In this document: one piece after another, positions 56,745-64,000 of the stretch
Layout of the letters: each line of letters opens with the position of its first letter
Position numbering within the stretch: position 1 is the first letter of the stretch
Assembly: GCF_963422355.1 (NCBI RefSeq)
Contig: NC_085089.1
Span: 591,001-655,000 of the forward strand
Source of the DNA: Corticium candelabrum
Taxonomy: Eukaryota > Porifera > Homoscleromorpha > Homosclerophorida > Plakinidae
Reading direction: 5' to 3'
DNA length: 64,000 nt
Translations under genes and position numbers: made by a program
The notes under the pieces: generated by a model
What the model was told of the DNA's origin: nothing
Databases searched by the model: none
What the model saw: only the letters and a program-made list of their open reading frames with translations

Positions 56745-59453
56745 TTACTGTGTTGAACAAATCAGTTGTACTTTACTAATGTTGCAAGAACGACTCTTGT
56801 CACACAGGCCAATCTGGAGAAGACGCCAATGAAAGTCTGATGCCATTGAAGAGATGTCTCTTCGTTTATAGCTGCTACAGCTCTTTCTATAATAGTAGTC
56901 TGGCGACACTATCAACCTACTTGTTTGCGATGTAGAAGCTGCATGCAAACAACACAAACTTCAAATGAATTGGATTGACCCCAAAGCAACCGGTCGTGGT
57001 TACCTTGACAAACTGGAACTCGAAGAGCTAATTTTGGAGAACTCCAGTCGCTGTACCATGAATAGTGTGTGTTGGCACCACAGAAGTACGGGTTTGATGG
57101 CACTTCACTAAAAACATGAGATGGAGCCTCACACAAGACATCACATACAATCAAGTAGCCCTTTTTCATCATCTCCAGACAAATCAGAGCACCACTTGTT
57201 GGAGCGTAAAGATGTGGACAAGATGGAGTATAAGGGTCGGGCGTTTCTATAAATGCAAATCCAAAATACAGTCTAAATCATAGAATGAATAAATTCGATG
57301 ATCTATCTTGCCTTCCTTCACTTTGCTAACGTAGCCTGGTTCTGTTGCTGAAACAACTTCATTTGTTCCAATTCTGCTTGCAATTGTGCCACTAACAAAA
57401 CTTGCACTAGCAGATGCTTTCGATCTTCCAGAAAGAACTGGTTTTGCTGAGCCCCTGCCGTTTCTCGAGTATGTAGGTTTTGTAGGTGGAAATGATACCG
57501 TGCCCTACACAAATGCTTGGACATAATAGACTTACATGCTGCAATTAACCCACAATTAATACCTTTTCATCTGGTTTCCCCTTTTCTTGTGCCATCAAAC
57601 GACGTACAAATGCAATTTCTTCCTTGCTGAGACAGTCACATTTGCAGTCACACTTACTCTGGTGTTGTGCCGGTAAATAATCAGCTACAACACAAAAATT
57701 ATTCATATCTACAGCACCGCAACATCCAATGGTTTACTCACTTATTGGTATGCATTCAATTGCATTTCCATCATACGAGAGATATTGATCATGACGACAA
57801 GTGGGAAACTCGAGAAAAATATCTCCCTGTATTAAAACAACCACTTAATTCATATAGTCAACGCATCTTATTGCAACACCTTACAGTCTTTCCTTTCTGT
57901 CCTTTCTCTCCTGTAGGCCCTCTTCGTCCCATGTCTCCACGACTCCCTGGCTAATTGAGCAACATTGAATAAGACAATAAAAGTAATACGTACGGTAAGT
58001 AAAAAATACTCCTTACTAAGCCTGCCCGCCCTGGTTGGCCAGGAAACCCTGGATGGCCATCATTTCCAGAAATGCCCTAGGAACGAAACGCTGTTACTTG
58101 CTAATAATCATCAATATGGTTGACAATATTACTGGATCTCCTGGAGATCCTGCTCTTCCAGGTGGGCCTCCAGCGCCTTGTTCACCAGGAATTCCAGGCT
58201 AAAATTTCACACAGAGAAAAAACAACACAGTTGTACTGCAATATTGAATAATTCTTGCATACAAAACTATCTAAACACGCATCAGCAAATCATAAGACTA
58301 TAAATTCTGAAACCTGTTATTACTAAATAAACTCTCAGAATAAAATCTATAATTATATAATTTAATGAAACAGAAACATTTTCTGACATACATACATATA
58401 TACACACATTGGATGGCATCTACATGTCTTAAGAGTAAACATGACGGTATTGGGCAATGGTCCAATACATACACAGACAAACAAACGGATAGACAGACGA
58501 GCAACCAGATCTTCGCAGACAGAATGACAAGCAGGCAGTATGACAACATTAAACATACCATGGCATGATAACTATAGAAACCACTAATTAAATCATAGCA
58601 AAATAATGAGATCACACCATTGGCAAGTTAGAACTTACAAATTAAATAAGTTGGATTTACACACAACAAAAGAAAAATAAGATTTCTAAATAATGAACGT
58701 GAAAGAAAGGTCACCATAGTACACGGTAAAGCAATATTGAGTTGTAGATTCAATACTATCACAATATAATTATATAAATTCTAAATTTCTGTAAATCACT
58801 TTCATCTGCAATTGGATACACGCAAAGTGTGGATAAATTTCTGCGCACAACAAAGATCCAGTTGTTGCCAGGCCATGCTTGCAGCTTAATTAATTAACGT
58901 ACATGCAGATACGCGTTACGTACATGCATTACTCAAAGACAAGCGGCATGCAATCTACTAGTCAACTAGATACAATTTTATCACGTTGCTTTGCACTTAC
59001 ATTTCCCGGTCGTCCAACATCGCCCTTCTGCCCCTTCAAATACTGCAAACAAAGCGGTATTACATTTAAACGCCACTCCCCCAATTAGATCAAAGCAATC
59101 GGCTGCGGCAAAAGAGCTCCTCAGGGGCAGCGAACTTCACAAAGCGTCATGCAAACAGTCCCGCGACCAGATCGGCACTAGAATAGACTAATGCTTTGCC
59201 CGAGCAATAGAACGCTGCCGAAATTAGGCGATTGCACGACACTCGTAACCGACTATTTCGCGTGTTCTTTCCCCTACATTCCTAGATAGATAAAGCGCTA
59301 GTGCTAATTCTCTGTTCTTACTGGAGCTATGCCATTCACCCATTCTTTACAAGACGTCGGACAAGTGTCCAAATTCAGGAGATCCACGCCGACAGCGTCG
59401 CTCAACGCCAGCACAATAAAGAACGCAGTCTTGACGAGATAAGCCGCCACCAT
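56745..59453 (-). CDS. Short collagen with cysteine-rich, sushi-like tail
   Basis: A secreted short-chain collagen. The start at 59453 gives a signal peptide (AYLVKTAFFIVLALSDAVG); an in-frame upstream ATG at 59498 is possible. After a short cysteine segment (DTCPTSCKEWVNGIAP), small exons encode Gly-X-Y runs: GQKGDVGRPGN (about 59040-58999), GIPGEQGAGGPPGRAGSPGD (about 58200-58137), GISGNDGHPGFPGQPGRAGL (about 58080-58018) and SRGDMGRRGPTGEKGQKGK (about 57953-57885). Then come CDCKCDC (about 57640) and a Ser/Pro-rich stretch. A cysteine domain starting CPHLYAPTSGALIC (57230-56995) resembles a sushi/CCP module. A last exon (56932-56745) ends ISKVQLICSTQ. It resembles spongin-type short-chain collagens in size; that comparison is inference. 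Confidence 0.8.
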
Positions 59454-59503
59454 AGTTCGGACCGCCCCGACGACAAGTGACCAGTTCAGTGATTTCAACA
59501 GTC

Positions 59504-60539
59504 TTAATTGGTGTTAGAAACCTTCAAGCGACTCCACGCAATTACGTAGAGCTCCGACGAGTTCTGCCTGCATGCTGGCGGTCGAAACTCTCTGACAACT
59601 TCAAAGTGTCTTTTCAACTGCGCTGTAAACTCTACACAGAGGCGACATAACAGCTGTGTGATGTAGCTGTAACAGTCAAACGTCATTCGCACCTTTCTTT
59701 TCTCTTCCTTCCAGGATCTTGCACAAAAAGACGCCAGCGTTAGACGGCAGCAAAGACAGACTGATGCCCAATGCAGCCCTTGCAAGCTCCTAAATAAATG
59801 TCGTTACCTCGCCCAATCGGTGTACACGACAAGCCTACTATTACCATGATCCTGTAATGATCAAATGAATGGTTTCCTGACGCAGATGGTGCCATGTCAC
59901 TATTGTAAAAGAGAATGATATTCACAATGAGGTTACAAGTGTAAAGCAATCATCTGTGGGTCTATCTGTACACCTCAGAATGACATCAGCTTGCACAAAA
60001 GGAGCCATTGCAGCCATGGTTTTAGTTAACGTTTCTGCTTGCAGAACATCAGCATTTGACACAATTGTGACACCAGGGATTGGCTTAATGTCTACATAAC
60101 AATCAAACATGCTGTAAATCAATAGAGTCTAACTCCAATCCCTAGAAATCACCAGACCTTTCACATCCACAGCAATGATTCTGGATGACTCTGGAAGGTA
60201 CAAACAATGACCCTGTTAGTACAAACAATGACCCTGTTAGTACAAACAGTTCTAGCAAATTGTACAGCGTACAGTAAATGCTTCAGGCTTTAGACTACAA
60301 TGCCACAATTGCTTCAAACATGCCAGAGACATAATTGAGTTCATTCTATTACAACTGCAACATGTGGTTGTCAACATGTCAGCACTTTCATCACAAATTA
60401 TTCATGAGTTCATAATGCAATAAACTATAGACTAATAAGTAGTTATGTCTGGTAGACTTTTAAACAAGAGACTCATGAGTAGGAACCAAATCCTGTAAAC
60501 AATTTAAAAAGCACCTTTCCTGTGACTAAATGTGATTTC

Positions 60540-60611
<72 letters not shown>

Positions 60612-62475
60612 TCTGACCAAAAAATCAATAACATTACACCCTGAATCTGAGTCTGTAAATAACTTATTTAAACAGACAAAACAATCATAACTAAATGAGT
60701 ACAGAACAACAAAGCCCCTTTTCTAGTCTCCCAGCTCACCCAGATAAATCAACTTTGCAGTAGCATTAATATCAACAATATCAATATGTGCCCACCCTGG
60801 CCATTATCAAGTTAGCCGCTGCCACAAACAAATTATTAAAAAAGTCTATATAAACACGTGCTAGTACACTACACTACCGTATACCTACGCCAGTTCACAT
60901 TTCTCAACACAAGAGTGGTACCTACAGGTAACCTTGGGTGTGGTAATATGGTATGCAAACTGTTTAGAAGACATGACAAACACAAGTTGCCATGTCAACA
61001 CACATATTAAATTAGCGTTAACACACATATTAAATTATCTAAACTCAGTGGCTTGATGTTGTGTGGTTTGCTCATCTGCATGTGTCCAAGCAATGCAAAA
61101 AGCGTAACCTAAAACACACACGAGGAATCTGTAATGCAAACCCGTCTGGCATGTACCGTAGTACCTCGCATAGAACGGCATGCCGTTATAGGGTGAGGTG
61201 CCGTTATAGAGCGAGGTACGGTAGTCACAGTAATATAAGGCCTATCTTTTGATATTAATATTGCGGTAATGGAGGAGACATGTGTCAATGTGGAGGATGA
61301 TGCTAATGACCATGTTGACAATGTTGCCGTTGGTGAAGACTCTGACTCAAGTCAGCCGAAAGCCAGAAGCAGGAAATCCTACACAGTAGGATTCCAGTTG
61401 GCGGCCGTGGACAAGTTTGATCAGCTTGGCGGCAATGTCTCACAAGCTAGTAGACTTAGTAGTAGATAGTAGTACCGCTTAAGAAAGATATTAGATTTTG
61501 TTGGATGTGCAACTTGAGGCGCTGGTAAAATTCCCTTATTTACAATGACATGCCGTTGTACCTCGAGGTATAACGGCACCCTGGTAAATTCGTTTCATAA
61601 TGGAATGCCCTTCTATGCGAGGTAATACGGTAACAAGGCAAAGCGAAGTGTGATTCAAAATGCTGCCAACTGAGAACTATGTCAAGGCAACTCTTGCCTG
61701 CTGCATCATCCAAATTGACTCTCTCAGATACAACTTGCGACCACGCTCCTACACAGACAGCACATCTTGTCTTCACAGAGCAGTACATACATACATGATA
61801 CTAAGGTCACTGTCATTGGCTAACCGGGTGCTGCACCAAGATCAACCTGCACAACACAAGCATACCAATATTACCACATCATCGTCAACTGTTTAACTAA
61901 AAAATCAGTAAATGCTTACAATAACAGAGTTTTTCTTCAAGAAGCAAAACTTATCTTCAATTTGGATGAGTTTGTAAGCACTTCGACTTCTGTAGTTGTC
62001 TTGCGACGCAAGCCTTACATACCTATCCTGCAATAATTAAAAACAAGCCAATTAATATTAACTAGGGTTTAAAGGTGTCATACACACCCTTTACAAATAA
62101 CAATTTTTGAGTCTAAATCAATACAAATGCGCGCGTACAGTCTGTATCTCGAAGACAGGCTACAGAGCCATACTGGCTTTGGGCTACAACATTACGCACC
62201 TTATGTTGGCGTTCCAGCCATCTGCTTGAGCTAGCTGTCTTGCCTTTCACATAGTAACGATGCACAACCCTATATTGCACGTAACGTCATAAATAACTGT
62301 TAGGAACGTCACATCAATTGAAAATGAAAACATAGTAAAAACATGAAATAGTTTACCAGCACAGTGACTGTGTCGGATTACTTTTTCTACCCAAACGCAA
62401 ACTGCGCCAAGCATACATTAGCGTTGAAACAGCCCGGATGTTACGCAGACAGCCTCGGATGTCCTGAACGTGCAT
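59504..62475 (-). CDS. MRM2: MRM2 (FtsJ/RrmJ-type) mitochondrial rRNA 2'-O-methyltransferase
   Basis: The predicted enzyme methylates the 2'-OH of a uridine in the mitochondrial large-subunit rRNA A-loop, using S-adenosylmethionine. The start at 62475 (MHVQDIRGCLRNIR) gives a basic, Arg-rich N-terminus fitting mitochondrial import. Exon 1 ends at 62358; exon 2 (62269-62200) holds RYYVKGKTASSSRWL. The next reads DRYVRLASQDNYRSRSAYKL, containing the catalytic Lys of the K-D-K-E set. The SAM site is VDLGAAPGAWSQV, split by an intron near 61830. Then come SSRIIAVDVKDIKPIPGV, ADVILSDMAPSASGNHSFDH (catalytic Asp), GVFLCKILEG (catalytic Lys) and SSELYVIAW (catalytic Glu), with the stop at 59504. Spliced length matches the family. 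One intron holds a DNA transposon. The stop lies only about 50 bases before the collagen start. Confidence 0.9.
60188..60242. repeat. Tandem duplication at an MRM2 splice acceptor
   Basis: A 21-base unit, TACAAACAATGACCCTGTTAG, is repeated directly next to the acceptor of the exon encoding SSRIIAVDVK. Confidence 0.85.
60541..60608. repeat. (CA)n microsatellite
   Basis: Perfect CA array in an MRM2 intron. Confidence 0.97.
60990..61045. repeat. Short tandem duplication
   Basis: Two copies of AACACACATATTAAATTA about 25 bases apart, in an MRM2 intron. Confidence 0.8.
61154..61632. mobile_element. Non-autonomous DNA transposon, pogo/Tc1-type
   Basis: A 479-bp element with terminal inverted repeats of about 28 bases. 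The left end starts TACCGTAGTACCTCGCATAG and the right end, reversed, TACCGTATTACCTCGCATAG. TA at both tips fits a TA target. Further CCTCGC/GCGAGG and GCCGTTATA copies lie inside each end. A plus-strand frame (61269-61469) contains RKSYTVGFQLAAVDKFDQLG, which looks like the N-terminal helix-turn-helix of pogo/Tigger transposases, so the element kept a remnant of its parent's 5' coding end. It lies in an MRM2 intron. Confidence 0.75.
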
Positions 62476-62479
62476 TATC

Positions 62480-62790
62480 TTGAATTGCGTTACATTGAAT
62501 TGTATTGTATTGTATTGCATTACATTGAATTGTATTGTATTGCATTGTAGTGTATTGTGTTGCATTACATGGAATTGTATTGTATTGCATTGTATTGTAT
62601 TGTATAGTATTGCATTACATGCATTGTATTGTATTGCATTACATTAAATTGTATTTTATTGTATTGTATTGCATTGTAGTGTATTGCATTGTATTGTATT
62701 GTATTGCATTACATTGAATTGTATTGTATTGCATTGTATTGTATTGTATTGTATTGTATTGTATTGTATTGTATTGTATTGTATTGTAAG
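62480..62790. repeat. (TATTG)n pentanucleotide satellite
   Basis: Imperfect GTATT/GCATT/ACATT pentamers, perfect at 62728-62787. They begin only a few bases upstream of the MRM2 start codon, in the place of its 5' untranslated region or promoter, between MRM2 and OTUB1. Confidence 0.95.
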
Positions 62791-62970
62791 ATATTGTACA
62801 TTTATCGTAAACAAATTATGTGTATGCACCAAGCAACTACAAGACTCTCAACAAATCTACTACAAGCCCATTAGAAAGCCGACTCTTGGCACATACTCCA
62901 CAGTCACATCCTACATTCGTCTAGCTCACATACATAAGTACTATCACCGTGAAGACAGACTATACTTCCA

Positions 62971-64000
62971 TTAGTTGTACAGAATGTCGTAATGTCCTGG
63001 TCTGTACAGCAAACAGACGTGTGGTGGTGAACCGTCTTCTGGAAAGTCATGGTAATTGACTGTTCCACCATCTCCACGATCCATGTATTCTACACGAACA
63101 TGAATACCCAACGCTTCAGAGAGAGCAATGATATGAATGTGATCACTCTCCTTTGCCATTGGCTCTACTTCCTAGTCAAAAGTTGTCAAGTTTAATTAAT
63201 AAGCACATCAAGTAAAAATTGTAACATTAAGCACAAACAATAAAAAAAGGTACAGAAAACCAGACAGATAAACAAACAAGTACACAAACAAGCAGACAAT
63301 TAAGCAAATAATCAGGCAACCAAATGCACAAACAAACAACAAAACAAACAAACAAAAAGAGAGAAACAAAATCCTCAGAAGTCAGACTTCTTTGTACCTG
63401 ATTGCAAAAGTCTCTCACTGACAGTCCTCCATCAATAAAATGCATATAGAAGTCAGCTTTTTCTTGTAGTTTCCCGGACGTCAATAATCTCAAATAGACA
63501 ACGACATAGTCTGATGTTGACTGGTCACAATATTTCTAACCACAAACAAGCATTAACCTAACAAATGCCAAACACTGACACAGCAAATAAACCATCAAAC
63601 AGACAATTAATTGAAAGACAGACACACCAGTGGCATTGTGTGTTAGGGGGTCATATTGTTCTTGATTCCATCTACCTAAGGCAGACAAACAACAAACACA
63701 AACAAACAGATAAATAGATAGACAGACAAGCAAACTGACTGACAGATAAACAGACAATGAAAACAATACGCAGCCAAATATATAGACAGACAAATAAAGC
63801 AAAAAGAGAGGCACTGTGCAGTAAGCACATCTCACATTAAGAAGATCTGAAGCATCAGAAGCGCTTTCCACACATGCCACAACATCCATAAACTGCAACA
63901 CAAAGGCTATATCAATAAAGAGTCGTGTGGGAATATTAGCAGAACACAACAATCTCATGGAAGTCTTCTATAGTAAATGCAGAAAAGCCCAAGGCAACCA
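62971..64000 (-). CDS. OTUB1: Otubain deubiquitinase (OTUB1-like), 3' part
   Basis: The C-terminal half of an OTU-family cysteine protease that cleaves Lys48-linked ubiquitin and binds E2 enzymes. Exons from the window edge read FSAFTIEDFHE (about 64000-63956), FMDVVACVESASDASDLLN (about 63893-63838), STSDYVVVYLRLLTSGKLQ and GGLSVRDFCNQ (about 63530-63400), then EVEPMAKESDHIHIIAL (about 63172) to the end. The last exon holds the catalytic His in YRPGHYDILY; the catalytic Cys lies upstream, outside the window. Line-up with vertebrate OTUB1 is continuous, with a one-residue extension at the end (YN). OTUB2 is a less likely alternative. Confidence 0.9.

Noticed and set aside
62535..62974. Open frames rich in YCIVLYCIV
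   Set aside because: They are translations of the TATTG satellite and have no other support.

Overview
This is eukaryotic nuclear DNA from an animal. All ten genes found are split by introns with GT...AG borders, many only about 50-70 bases long. The families are animal ones: a C-type lectin/LCCL membrane receptor, a FERM-SH2 tyrosine kinase, a vWD/TSP1/Ig matrix protein, a collagen and soluble adenylyl cyclase. High gene density, short introns and this repertoire suggest an early-branching invertebrate, most likely a sponge. That placement is inference; no single base pattern proves it.

Layout: 1-7174 (+) is the 3' part of a type I membrane receptor with seven C-type lectin domains, one LCCL domain, a membrane helix and a short tail. 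It converges on CEBPZ/NOC1 (17596-7661, -), a nucleolar ribosome-assembly factor. Next is a secreted mosaic protein (26450-18649, -), then a FERM-SH2-pseudokinase-kinase protein with JAK layout (33502-27783, -). A 2.2 kb gap precedes a small secreted PKD-like protein (35695-36338, +). The rest runs on the minus strand: an ACAP-like BAR-PH-ArfGAP protein (about 45611-37240), soluble adenylyl cyclase ADCY10 (56585-45844), a short collagen with a sushi-like tail (59453-56745), the mitochondrial rRNA methyltransferase MRM2 (62475-59504) and the 3' part of otubain OTUB1 (from beyond 64000 to 62971). The genes look like independent housekeeping and surface/matrix genes rather than one pathway.

The introns are full of dinucleotide arrays, including one of 537 bp. 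A 5'-truncated LINE and a tRNA-derived SINE both sit directly inside (TG)n tracts, which suggests microsatellite-targeted retrotransposition. A 479-bp DNA transposon with long terminal inverted repeats lies in an MRM2 intron, and a 2.9-kb hAT-like element lies in an ACAP intron.

The most interesting points are the (TG)n-embedded LINE and SINE, the kinase with JAK architecture but a SYK-like catalytic domain, the all-phase-1 exon-shuffled lectin/LCCL receptor, and the changed bicarbonate-site arginine in the adenylyl cyclase. Exon borders were read by eye from splice consensus, reading phase and family similarity; no transcript evidence was available.
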